From Stachybotrys elegans (taxonomy: Eukaryota > Ascomycota > Sordariomycetes > Hypocreales > Stachybotryaceae), in NCBI GenBank assembly GCA_020746835.1, contig JAGPNK010000014.1:248001-312000 (forward strand): a DNA stretch of 64,000 bases, read 5' to 3'. Numbering within the stretch: position 1 is the first letter of the stretch; the number at the start of each line of letters is the position of its first letter. Below are positions 45,048-57,131 of the stretch, piece after piece. Both the position numbers and the translations under genes were made by a program. The notes beneath the pieces are model-generated. The model had not been told where the DNA came from. It saw only the letters and a list, made by a program, of their open reading frames with translations, and made no database searches.

Positions 45048-47484
45048 TTAATCTCCATCTCGTAGCTCTTCATTGCCGTGTATGCGGACATATTCACCTA
45101 ACGCCCGAAGCGGCCAGAACAGCTTGTAGTTGGCAAACGTCATGACTCTGCGGCGCAGTTAGTCTCGAGGCTCAAGGCAGATCTTTCATAGACAGGAATC
45201 TCATGGTGTACGTACCCGTATTCAATGCCTCCTTCGGGCTGCTCCTGGAGCCATTGTCCCTTGGATTGCTGTCGCGACATGATGAGCTGAATTCCGCGTT
45301 TGATGGTTTCCTTGTTGGGGTATTTGGCGTGTATCAATCCCAGGCAAGCCCATGCCGTTTGGATGACTTGGGACTTCTCATGTTGGATCCAATCGTTCTC
45401 GCGAAGACTAAGAAACGACTCTCCCCACCCTCCATCCTCCTTCTGCTTGCTCACTAGAAAGTCACACCCCCTTCGGCTTGAATCGCTATTACTGTAGGTC
45501 TCGCCCGCAAGAGCCAGCGCCTCCAGAGCAAACATGCCGCCATAGGAGAAGCAGATCCCCCACTGCGCGTACCACCCCCCAGACGAGTGCTGGGACTGCT
45601 TGATGAAAGCAATACCACGCTCCCTAGCATCCTTGACTTCATTGGGGCGGTACTCTGGATGAAACTTGGAAAAGCATGTGATGGCAGAGATGGCTTCTGC
45701 TGTGCACTCGACAAAGTCGAGCGTCACCATGGATTTGCCGGCAAACTCGCCCATTTCCAGCCACGAAAGCTTGTGGGAGCCTTTTCTCTTGTCCCAGATA
45801 CCGAAGCCACCGGTATCGTTCTGCAGACGTAGGAGACAGTCGACACAATCTTGCAGCCTCTCGGTTGGAATCTTGGTAGATCTCTCTGAAGATGAAATAT
45901 CCAGGTTCAGCCGGTACACCTCTTGCAGGTCGAGAACCGCCTTGAGAGCCTCGGCCGCACACTCGCTGATGACGTATCCCTGGTGGCGGGTGCTCCATGG
46001 CCATCCTCCTTTTCTGTGCTGGCGATAGCACTTGTCCTGATCCGGGACGTTCTCGCGTAGCTGGTGATCCTCAAGGAAGGCATGGGCTCTGGCGAGAGTC
46101 GGCTGATGGACAGTCTGTTCCACTGCGCCGGCCGCCGCCAGAGCCTGCACCGCGAGCGCAGTGTCCCACGACTGCGTACCGTCGCTCACGTTGCAGGCCA
46201 TGCCGTCGGCCGTCATCCAGAAGTGGCGCAGGAGGACCTTTCTGTGCATCCTAACGCCCTCGCTGTCCTCGCCATCGTGGATCATGCACGCGATGAGGTT
46301 CGCCGCGTTGCTGATGACGGACAAGCCAATGTACTCGCTGTTCTTGTCCTCATATTCGAGCATCTCCCAGGCCTTCTGCTCAGCCTTGGCCACCGTGTCG
46401 CCGCCTCGGATGTACGGAATGTACAAATTGACCGTCACCCAGTTCATCATCCGCACAAACCACCATTTGGGCCAAATGTTGTCCACCTCGGCCAGAGAGG
46501 TTCGGTGAGCGGCAAAATCGATGGACTCGTACGGCTGTTGGGTGTAGAGCTCGGATCTGAGCTGCCTAGTTACCGCATCCCCGGCGTAGACGAACTTCTT
46601 GGACCAAACATAGGACAGCGAAGCAAGGTTGGTGCGTGTCTGGATGTACCACTTGCTTGGGTGAGTTGGGTCGCTTTCAGGAGCCAACCTGATCAATGGG
46701 TGGGATTGTTAGCAGCCGTATGTCTGACCAACAGGACAACTCTTACCAAAACTCTGGGAGAAATGGATTCACACATTCCCACTTCATCACACCCAGTGCG
46801 CTCAGCCAGAACTTGGCAATCCCAGGCGCATGCGTCGCTCCACCATAACTGTGCAGCAGGGCTCTGGCTCTGACCAGGCGAGGATCATCAGGGCTTGCTC
46901 CCAGGAGGCGAACGACTGTGTAGTTGAGCACGGTTCCGACGGCCGAGCTCTCGCCCTCGACATGCCAGCCCCAACCACCATCCTCGGAGCGTTGGCGTGA
47001 GAAGAGGTAGCGCTTGATCTCAACGGCATAGGCGGGTGGGATGGGAGAATTGGTCACGTATAGCCCAATGATGGCGCAAGGCAGCAGCATCAGGGGGCCT
47101 GCACTCTCGCTTCCCCATGAGCCTGAAGGCAGCTGGAGCTGGCTGAGGAATGAAGATGCCGCCTGGGCAGCCTCTAGCGGTGTCTGGATCTTTGGGAAAT
47201 CCGGCAAGCCCTTGACCCGGTTTATCTTGTTAGCTTGCCTGATTTCCGGCATCAGTTACTCCCATTCATGGACTCACCGTGTCGAGGCCTAGGTAGTGCT
47301 TGTCGTAGACATGCTGCGGCCACTTCTCCAGCTCATCATCTGTCTCCAGGTAGCGCCACTCCTGACGTCCCTCATCATCGAGAATTCTCCACCGTGTGTA
47401 GTCTGTTTTCTCATCTCCGTTCTCATCGCGACTTGTGTGCCCGTGGGCTGAGAATGCGGCCCATTCTTTGACATGGTCTACCAT
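45048..47484 (-). CDS. Oxidosqualene cyclase family triterpene synthase with Asp-to-Glu change in the catalytic motif
   Basis: The four-exon minus-strand model is 47278-47484, 46747-47210, 45216-46688, 45048-45147, giving 747 residues, the normal size for lanosterol synthase relatives. The last exon is easy to miss: without the 68-base intron 45148-45215 the frame ends early, while splicing restores the conserved end MTFANYKLFWPLRALGEY. QW-type repeats (GSWGSE, DGGWGWH, GGFGIW, SGGWYAQWGICF, DGGWGE) are spread along the protein, and SDGTQSWDTA marks the N-terminal half of the active site. Family members protonate 2,3-oxidosqualene with the Asp of a DCTAE motif. Here the aligned motif reads ECAAE (in GYVISECAAEALKA), so the proton donor position is Glu. 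The protein is therefore probably not the housekeeping Erg7 but a divergent cyclase, active with altered chemistry or impaired. Neighbours include an acyltransferase and an SDR suited to tailoring. Confidence 0.9.
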
Positions 47485-48345
47485 GGTTCCTAGTGGCTGT
47501 GGGAACTGCTTGGATTGACTCGTGGAATGGATGTCGATGTTACTTGTGGGATCGGGAAACACTGTATAAGCCAATGGTTTGCTTCCGATGTTATCAGTTC
47601 AGGTAGTGCGTAGGCTTTTCTTTACTCTATGGATGCACCCGCCGCCAAGAATAGATGCTGTCCCCATTCAAGGTCGATTCGATGTGCGCTGTTCCTGTCT
47701 GGGCCAACTCTAGATGGAAGAATGGATTGGGTTCGGGTCGAGTTTCTGCTGTTCGTTTCCACTTTCCGCAACAGGCCATAAATCCCCATTCTGTAAAGAT
47801 GCAACCAGCCACTCTTTACGCCGTGCTTGATCCGGAGAGGTTCTGTAGTAAGTGATAATCTGAGATAACTCGGAAATGTCTGTCGGCTATCCAGAAAGCC
47901 TCTCTTAACATACGAGGTATTAATCGCAGTCATTGCTCATGCTGCGCGTGTAAAGGATAACTGGAAGATATAGTCGAACCCTGAAAACTTTGGACATATT
48001 GTGTCTATAGAGATATCATCTAATTCTGGCAATAAAGACATTCTCAGAGTGCCCATCTTGTGGCTGAACTTGTTGTCCAAGGACGGTCTTGACCTCACGT
48101 ATCTTGTCCTTACCGGACAAGACCAGCCGTATTGAAAAGTGCCACAGGTGAAAGAAGAGCTCCAAATGGTTATTCAAAACCCAAAGTTCATTCGGCCGTT
48201 CAATCGTCTAATCTTCATTATTCATTACCCATTGACAACGTACGCATCCAGTCCCAAGCATTCAAACCAAGTCTATGAAACCAAACTGTCCCCCAGCACT
48301 TACTCCCAACTCCATAAACGCCTGTTACAAGCAATATCGTAAAAT
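47485..48345. other. Intergenic region between the cyclase and HR-PKS genes
   Basis: This 0.86 kb contains the promoter of the cyclase gene and the 3' flank of the HR-PKS gene. No gene, repeat or RNA was recognised. Confidence 0.5.
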
Positions 48346-51300
48346 CTAAGCTGCCGCCCCAACGGCCATGTTCTGCCCCGTGATACCCTCCAGAATGCGC
48401 GACCTTGCAAGCTTGCCCAGTTCAAGAACAGATGCGCTCTTGGTCAACTCGAGAATGGTGACATGCGACGCGAAGTTCTGCACCCACCAGCTCTGCAGCT
48501 CAATGGCGATGAGCGAGTCGATACCCAGCTCCGCCAGCTCGCGTTCCAGGTCGAGGTCGGCACTATCACTGAAGATCAAGAGCGTCTTGAGGCAGCGGGC
48601 CACCTGAGCAGCCAGGAAAAGCGACGCGTTGACCTCATCCGCTACGATGGAGCCAGTAGGGTTGCGTCGCGCCTCCTCCATGAACTGCTGCAGCTCATCG
48701 CCGCCTGCCTCATCCTTCTTGGTGGCCTTAATCTCACCGGACTGTTTGCTGGCGCCGTCGCTCTTAAGGCCCAGGCCGCGAGCATCAGGAGCGTGCTGGC
48801 CGAGACCGATGACAAACTGCGCTCGGTTGATGTACGCCGAAGAGGCGGTTGGGAGTGCCGGGGTTGGGAGTGATGAGGTCTGAATCGCCAGCTGTAGCGA
48901 GCCCAGGAACTCATTCTCATGAATCACTGTAGGAAGATATCGTTAGCAACGGATCCGGAGGTGTAGATGAATGCTGCAGCGCTCCAGACAAGGAGATTTG
49001 TAACTTACATTGAGCTCCTGCGCGGCGGAGGTTCTCGAGGATAGCCGTGTTGTTGCTCACAAAGCCAATGTCTTCCATGACACCCAGGTCAACGACCGAG
49101 GCGGGAAGACCAAGCTTCTGGCGATATTGAACAAAGGAGTCGAGGAAAGTGCTGGCGGCGGCGTAGTTGGCTTGCTTGGGATTACCTTGGATACCGTAGA
49201 TGGAGCTGAGAAGGACGAAGAAGTCGACAGGCTCCTCTTGCTGTTGCAGCGCGTTGTGTAGGTTCCAGGTTCCCTGAACCTTGGCCTCGGTGGCGCCCTG
49301 CCAGCTCTCCAGAGTCATGTCGAGCATTGCCTCGTCCTGTATACGTTTGTTAGCAAAGGTAAATCCATGATTGGAGCGAGACAAGTAATAGACCAACCTT
49401 TAGAACAAGAGCCAAGTGCAAAACTCCGGCAACTGGCTTGGAGGCATTGGCAATCAGCGACTTGACGGCAGCCTCGTCGGCCACATCTCCCGTGACAATT
49501 TGAACCTGAGCTCCAAGGGCGTTCAACTCCTGGATCAAGGTTGCTTCATTCTCGCCGATCGGCGAAGCAGAACGAGACATGAAGATGATGGATCCAGCGC
49601 CACGCTCGGCAAGCCAGACGGCGGCGCATCGTCCCAGACCACCCAGACCACCAATCAGCACGTATGACCTGTCCTGGTGGAAGCGCACATCGTCGGCCTG
49701 GGGGAGGCTGGGAAGCAGCTTGAGGTCCTCGGGGAACTCGATGCAGACGGCGCCAATCGGTCGGCGCCCGCCCTGGAACTTCTGGAACACTTGCTTGATC
49801 TCGCTAGGGTCGTATCGCGAGATGGGGTGGATGGGCTTGATCAAGCCATACTTGTACAGCTGAATGGTTTGTTCCAAAAGGCTTGATTCGTCAGATTAGC
49901 AAACCGTACGATTTCCGGCAAAGGCTGCACATGACTTACCGACGAGCGAGGGAAGGGCGCTTTGTTATCAAAGCAGACACGTCGAGGCCGTGGAAACCTC
50001 TGTTTCCGGCAAACATGGTCATGTCAAGCTTTCCGTGCGAAGAGGCATCGACACCCGAGACGTCGACAAGGGTGCCCCCCTCGGCAACGCAAGCCCAACT
50101 GCCGTGAAGCAGCTCTCCTTCAAGCGAGTTGACAACAAGATCAACGCCGCGAGACGCTGTGGCTTGCATGACGCCCGAGATGAATGACTTGCCGTCCTGT
50201 GAAGAGAAGATGTTGGAGTCGGGGATTGCCCACTCTACGGAGAGGAATTCTCTCTCTTCATCTGTCGCCACGGTTGCGAAGATCTGAAAATACGGTGAGT
50301 ATGATGGGGGACAGCTGGGAAGAGTATGGGTCGTACCTGTGCTCCCTTCATCTTGGCCACCTGGATTGCGGCAATGCCATTTGCGTCAGCGGCCGAGTGG
50401 ATCAAGATCGAGTCGCCAGCCTCGAGGGTGCTGAGCTCGAGTATACCGCGGAGTGCCGTGCCGTATGTCGATGGCAAGGTAACGGCCTCCTCAAAGGTCA
50501 GACTGGCAGGAATCTTAACGCAGCTGCTTGAGGTGACTCGGACATGCGATGCCAGAGCACCTGTAGTCCAGCAAAGCACTCGGTCGCCGACTTGGAAGCC
50601 ATGGGTGTTGACTCCGGCGCCGACACGGGTGACGATGCCGGAGCACTCCCGGCCGAGACCATGGTTGGCGTTGGTGGCTCCGAGGGCGACTTGGACATCC
50701 TATCGAGTTTTAAGCATTCAAGAAAGTGGACAATTATAGATGGAGATTGAAAAGTCTTACCTGGGAGCTGACTGAGGATGCACGCACAGTCACTTCCACC
50801 TCGGCATCTCCCAGCGGCAACTGTGAAGCCGCGGATTCAGTCTGCCACTGCAAGCTGGACAGGAGACCAGGCTTGGCGATGGAGAGCTTGTGAATCCTCT
50901 GTTCTGTTGGAGAAGGCTCAAACACCTGCCCGACGCTGCGAGTGATGTACCGAGGAATGTTGACGACGCCGTTGACGAGGGCGTACTCGCGATCCACCAG
51001 GCCCTCGGCTGCCTTGAGCTTGGCAAAGACGTCGAGGACCGCCTTGGGCACGGATGGATCCGTCAAGTCGAGCTCCATGGTAGAGAAGAGGGCACCAAGC
51101 TCGAGGCGGACGGTGCGCGCAAAGCCCAGGACCAGACCCGAGTGGGGGTCCTTGGCCGACACCTGCGCGGGGCCCGTGAGCCAGAGGATTTCCTGGTCGT
51201 GCAGATGCGTGAGGAGGCGGATGAGGCCGCGGAGATCGGTGTCGGTCAGCTGCTGGAAGAAGCCCCGAGTCTCGTCCTCGATGTCGAGCAGCGACACAAT

Positions 51301-54300
51301 GTCGGTAGGGGCGGCGGGCAGGTCCCAGAGCGAGCACAGTGACACGTCGTATCCCTTGGCCTCGAAGCCAGAGACGAGGTCCTTGACAAGAGGGGACTGG
51401 CTGGAGGGATCCTTGACGAGGAGGCCCAGGCTCTTGGGGGCGGAGGAAGTGTCGCGCCCCTGCTTCGCACTGGCGGTGATGATGTTGTCGAGCTGGAAGG
51501 GGGCGACTTGGTCCTCGGTCGCCGTGATTTTGTCGAACCCGGCTTCTTGCAGGATGGTATTCCACTGGCTGGCCTGGACGTAAGGCTCGTTGCGACGCCC
51601 GTCGAGTTCTCCGAGCCACCAGCCCGAGAGCGTGCCCTAGACATTCTGTTAGTTCGGTAACAGGCGAGAGTGAAGCATATGTTGTACTTACCATGATGTA
51701 GTTGACCCATTTCGCCTCTGTTCATATCACCAGGTTAGTCTGCGCCTATGTACGGCCGGAACAAGTTCTTACCGCAGCAGAGTTCTAGCAGGAAGAGACG
51801 TCCTCCTGGTCGCAGAAGGGAGCGGCAGTTCTTCATGGTCTGTAGGAGATCAGGAGTGGCGTGGAGGACCTGTGAGTGCGTCAGCTTGGCCGAACTAATA
51901 TTCTCTGATTTCGACGACGTACATTGGCAGCCACGACGAGATCATAGCTGTTGAGCTCGAGACCCTGCGGCGCCGGATCCTCGCTAATGTCGAGCACCGT
52001 GTACTCAATGTTGGGATAATCGGAGAAGCGCTCCTTGGCGGCCTTGAAGAAACCCGAGGAGATGTCGGTGTAGGTGTAGGTGCTGAATAGGCTCTCGCCA
52101 GTCTCCGGGTGCGTCAGCGAGGGCACAATGGTGGACGTAAAGCCACCCGTGCCGGCGCCAATCTCAACGATGCGCAGCTTGCGGTTGGAGTGGCTCAGCA
52201 CCTGGAAGAACTCGCGCGTGTCAAGCATGTTGAAGAAGTTGTAAATCTCCATCAGCAGGTTGTCTCTAAGGAGGATGGCCAGGGGCTCGGCGGCGCCAGT
52301 AAAGATGTTCTCAACATCATCAAAGATGCGCGTCACTGCGAGGGCAATATCTCGCGCCGGCGTCTGGATGGCCTCGGCTGTGAGCTGCTTGATAGCTGCT
52401 CGGCACTCCTCCGTCGTCAAGTCGAAGAGCTTGTCCGTGTCCCGCACAACCTTGCTGCCGTGCTCCTTGATGCCGGTGACGTATTCCTCATTCCACTCCT
52501 TGAAGCGGTTGAAGTGGTGATGCTCGCTGTGTCCGTGGGACTTGAGGATCCTTGTCGTCTCCAACACGCACAGGATGTTGAGCCTCTCGACGAGCTCCAG
52601 GCAGCTGCTCAGGTCGTCCGTCTGATGAACCAGTGACTGGATGTCGACCAGGTCAATGTCGGGCCGCCACTCGAGCAGATGGAGCTGCTGCAGGGCATCG
52701 TCGGCAGAGCTGTTGCCCGAGTTGCCGAGGATTCGGAAACTGATGCCTTTAGCCTGGAGCGCCAGAGAGCCCTCGGGTGTCCAGATGTTTCCGTGGCTGC
52801 TGAGCTTGCCAGCGCCGGCGGCGTCCGTGTAGGTTTCGCAGATGAGCTCCTGGTAGCTGCTGCTGCTGGTACCGACAAAGATCTCGTCGACGTGGACCGG
52901 GAGTGTCAGCTTGTTCAACACCCTCAGATGCCCCTTTGTTGCGCCAAAGATGCAGCACTGAAGTAGCTGATCGACCGTCGTGGGGTGCAGCAGCGTGTGA
53001 GCGTCTTGGAGGATAGTGGCCGAGACGTTGCCGGGCTCAATGTTGTACTCGAGCTTCTGCAGCCTCTGGAATGCAGCCGCGTACTCGAGGCCAGCCTCCT
53101 TTGCGGCCTTGTACCACTTGGGCACCGAGGCCTTCCTGGTGCCCTTGACGGCGGCCGAGGACAAGGGGGCCTCGTGCGATGGTGCTAGCATGGCATTCCC
53201 GCGGTGAATCTCGCCAACACAGTGTCGAGTCCATTTGTTGGTGGTGTTGTACGACATGATGGAGAACTCGAACCAGTCCGAGTCCTGGTTGTCCGTCAGC
53301 CGCCTGGGCTGCAGTCGCGTGACAATCTCAGTCGACTCGCCGCTGTGAAGGGGCATGGCCGAGCCGATGGAGAGAGCGCGGATCGTGAAGCTCTCCTCGC
53401 CAGTGATCTGCCTGATGGCCTCGCCTGCCATGGCTATATAGCCAGCAGCTGGGAAGACGATGTCATTGCCGACGATGTGGTCGGCGAGCCAGGGCACCTC
53501 CTTGAGTGTGAGCAGCTTTCGCCAGTTCGGCTCGAGGTCATTGCCACCGATGACGCGAGAACCGAGAAGCTCGTGCTCGGGGAACGCGCGCATGCGGAAG
53601 TCCTTGGAGATGCGGCTCTCACTCCAGTAGGATGCATCGTGCGTCCAGGGGTATGGCGGCAGGTTGTGCATAGTCGCGCCTCCGGGGTTCATAGCGGCGA
53701 AGTCGGGCACGACGCCTTGGCAGTAGAGCTGACCAGCGGCCGTGAGCATCGACGCGACACCGTCTGCTCCTCGGGTGAGGCAGCTGCTGTATGCTATGGT
53801 CTTTTCCAGCTCCTTGCAGATCTGGCGGAACGGACCTGATAGAGCCGAGTGAGGTCCGACCTCGAGGGCGAGGCCAAAGTCATTGGTGTGCTTGGTCAGG
53901 GCGTGCTCGACGGCTGAGTAGAATAGGACGGGGAGCTCCATGTTGGAGCGCCAGTAGGATGGACCAAGGCGTGCGGAGTCAGTGATAGCCTCGCCTGTGA
54001 CAGAGGAGAAGAAAGGGATAGAGAGGGGCTCGGGCGAGGTGACAATGTTGGAGATTAGGGCCTCGTACACGACTCCGACTGACTTCATGTGGTCGGAATG
54101 ATAGGCACGGTCGACCTTGAGCTTGCGAGCCAGAGCCTCGGGCCGGTATTGGCGCACCCGGTCAAGCGTGTCCTCGACGGCATCATAGTCTCCCGAGATG
54201 GTGACGCTCGAAGGGCTGTTCTCGCACGCAATGACGGTTCCGCTGCTAAGGAGCCCTTCGACCTCGCCTCGACCGAGTCCCACGGCCGCCATGGCTCCCT

Positions 54301-56389
54301 GTCTTTGCTGCTGAGCACTGGCGTGGCCACGGTAAAAGGCGACGAGGAATGCATCTTTCATCTCGAGCGCGCCGGCGGCATAGGCAGCGGCTATCTCGCC
54401 GCTCGAGTGTCCGACGACGCCGTCGGGCGCCACGTTCCACAGCTGGAGGAGGTTGACAAGACCGATCTGGATGGCGGTGCAGATGGGCTGCGCGAGCTCG
54501 GCCATGTTTATGGCGCTCTCGTTCTGCAACAGCTCCTCCATTCTCCACGAGGGAGGGTGCAGCGTCTCGGCCATCCACTGGTCCATCTGCCGGATGTCCT
54601 CCTTGAAGGACGGGTAGTCTCGCATCAGCTCGCGACCCATGCCGGGCCACTGCGCACCTTGGCCAGTGAAGACGAAGAAGAGGCCCTTGCCCTTGTTGTC
54701 GGTGCTTCGAACCGTGGGGGACGGGCTAAAGGAGGTGCCGTCTGTTACGCAAAAGGACCTCAGCTTGTGGTGGTTACGCTTGGCACCCAGGGTAAAGGCT
54801 AAGTCGCGCACATTGACGTTGCCAGACTCGACAATGGCTTGATGATTGGCCAAGGTGGCCGACATGGACGTCTCGCTGTGGGCAGAGAAGACGAGGAGGC
54901 TCTGAGAAGAGGGGGTGGCGATGCTCAACTTGCCACTGGTGCCATTGAGGCTGGGCACTGAGAAGCTGTTCTGAGCACGGGGAAGAGAGCTTGCCGACTC
55001 GAGAATGACGTGGGCATTGGCACCGCCGAGACCGAAGGAATCGATGCTGATCCTCTGGTCTCGACCCTGGGGCCATGGAAGAGGCTGAGTTGGGACAATG
55101 AGGTTTGCCTGTGCGAAAGGGACTGGGAAAGAAAATGTTATTGTATGTGCTGAGTTGGTGGGAGAGGGATGACATACTCTTGGGGTTGGGATCGTTGAAC
55201 TTGATGTTGGGGAGGATGGTGGCTCGTTCGAGACTGAGCACAGCCTTGATCAGACTGCTCAAACCTGCAGCACCTTCACCATGGCCAATGTTTGGTTTAA
55301 CCTAGAAAGGCTGTTGTTAACAAGAGAAACATCTAGGTTTTTAGGCTGACTTACACTGCCGATATATGTCTCCTGCGAGTTGTTGCCAAAGACGTCAACA
55401 ACGGCAGCAACCTCCAAAGGATCACCGGCGGCCGTACCGGTGCCGTGGCACTCAACGACGGGCGTGTCGCCGGGATTGTTGATGCCTGCCTTCTCGTAGG
55501 CGCGGCGGATGAGGCTGGCCTGGGACGAGGTGCTGGGGTTGGTCAGGCCGACTGTCTTGCCGTCAGCGTTGATGGCGGTGCTGCGGATGATGGCGCGGAT
55601 GGGATTCCCATCCTGCAGGGCATGATCGAGCCTCTTTACGTATACTGCGTTGACGGCATCACCTCGGGCATATCCATCGGCGTTGGCGTCAAAAGTGTTG
55701 GAGGATCCGGCTGAGGACAGGGCGCCCAGGTTGTCGAGAGCCATGAAGTACTCGGGCGAGAGAAGGAGGTTGGATGCACCGACAAGGGCACCGGTGCAGT
55801 CTCCGCGCTGGAGGGCTTCGCAGGCAAGGTGCAGGGCTATCAGGCTCGAGGAGCAGCCGGCCTTGACCGTCATGCTGGGCCCGTGGAGGTCGAGCTCGTA
55901 GGAGACGCGGTTGGCGAGGGTGAAGTCGTCCATGCCGGTGATGCCGTAGACGCTCCCGTCCTGCGGGTCGCGGGCCTGCATCTGCAGCCAGTCCTGGCCG
56001 AAGCTGCCGGCGTAGACGGCGACGTCACTGCCGCGCCAGTTGACCTCGCCGGCGTTCTCGAGGGCCTCGTGCATGACCTCGAGGAGGAGGCGCTGCTGGG
56101 GGTCGACGCGGGCGACCTCGGCCTGCGACATGCTGAAGAAGGCGGCGTCAAAGCGGTCGACGGCGTCGTCGATGAAGTAGCCGTGCTTCATCGACAGGCT
56201 GCCGGCGCCGCCGTCGTCCTTGTGGAAGCCCTCTGAGTTGAATCGTTCCGAGGGGATGGGCCGCCGGGCGTCCTTCTGGTTGACGAGCAGGTCCCAGTAC
56301 GAGTCGCCGTCGCGGCAGCCGCCGGGTAGCCGCAGCCCGATGCCGACAATGGCTATGGGGCTAGGCTGGGGGTTCTCTGCTGCTATCAT
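48346..56389 (-). CDS. Highly reducing type I polyketide synthase (KS-AT-DH-MT-ER-KR-ACP)
   Basis: Eleven exons on the minus strand: 55355-56389, 55178-55301, 51923-55122, 51773-51869, 51692-51717, 50761-51636, 50337-50699, 49940-50283, 49398-49881, 49009-49336, 48346-48926; 2485 residues. KS has Cys179, His315 and His352; AT has GHSSGE with Ser626; DH has His935 (WLADHIVG) and Asp1104 (LHPTTVDQ). The methyltransferase region has EIGAGTGG at about 1374-1381. The ER spans about 1780-2020 with an unusual nucleotide loop ([11 protein letters not shown], 1887-1897). KR has LIGGLGGLG from about 2095, and the ACP phosphopantetheine Ser is 2430. There is no release domain, as expected for a synthase that passes its chain to a partner. 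It is divergent from the non-reducing PKS, and the pair matches resorcylic acid lactone-type clusters. The start at 56389 was preferred to an upstream in-frame ATG at 56494, since KS homology begins ten residues in. Confidence 0.95.
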
Positions 56390-57131
56390 GGTGTTGGTGA
56401 TGGACAACCTGCTCTGTGTCGTGTAAGCAGTGATGTGTGTGATGGATGGGATGTGAGAGGAGGAGGAGGGGAGTGATGATGATGTTGAAATCAATAATGG
56501 AAGCGAGATATATGTTAGGCAGAGAGTAGAATGGGATAGAGAGATGAGAGAGAGGGGCGTTGGAATGCCTCGTCAACTCTTTGTATATCTCGACCTGTCA
56601 ATCACACTGTATCGCCATCACCATCTCGGCAGTCATAAACACCACCCTTTTCTGATGCACCGGATTCGACAACTACCCAGCTAGGACAACCATCCTCATC
56701 AGCTCGCATCAAACAAGCAAACTGACACGATGGTTGCTGTATTTTCCCAATCCGGTAACTCAGCCCTTGGCGGCCCGTGTCGTCTTGCCTCGCTTCCTTT
56801 TACGGCGCCGGAGCCGACAAGGATCAGCCCGGCGGCGAGTTCTGAACGGCTCCGCTTGTCTGATACTGACAGGCGAACAGAGACTATCCAGCTGGCTGAT
56901 AAGTGAAGCCAAATGTATCGATAGATGAATCCAGGGTTGTCCCGTCAATAGAAGAAGACATATCCATACTCACTCACACTTGTTGCCCATGTCCGTATAG
57001 CAGACATCATCGCTTCAACGGATTCGTCGCCTCCTCTTTCACCAAGAGTTGCCCAGCCCTCCTCTCCTCTGCATGAATTGATCAACTAACACCACCTCCT
57101 CTTGTAATTTCATTCCCATACCGCTGGCGCC
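56390..57131. promoter_or_regulatory. Bidirectional promoter between the two PKS genes
   Basis: The two PKS start codons are 742 bases apart and divergent, so this region drives both genes and offers coordinated control. Two overlapping CGG-N2-CCG inverted half-sites lie at 56803-56810 (CGGCGCCG) and 56809-56816 (CGGAGCCG), with more GC-rich CGG repeats at 56826-56837. Zn2Cys6 regulators bind paired CGG triplets, so these are candidate operators; binding is inferred only. A pyrimidine-rich stretch precedes the NR-PKS ATG. Confidence 0.55.
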
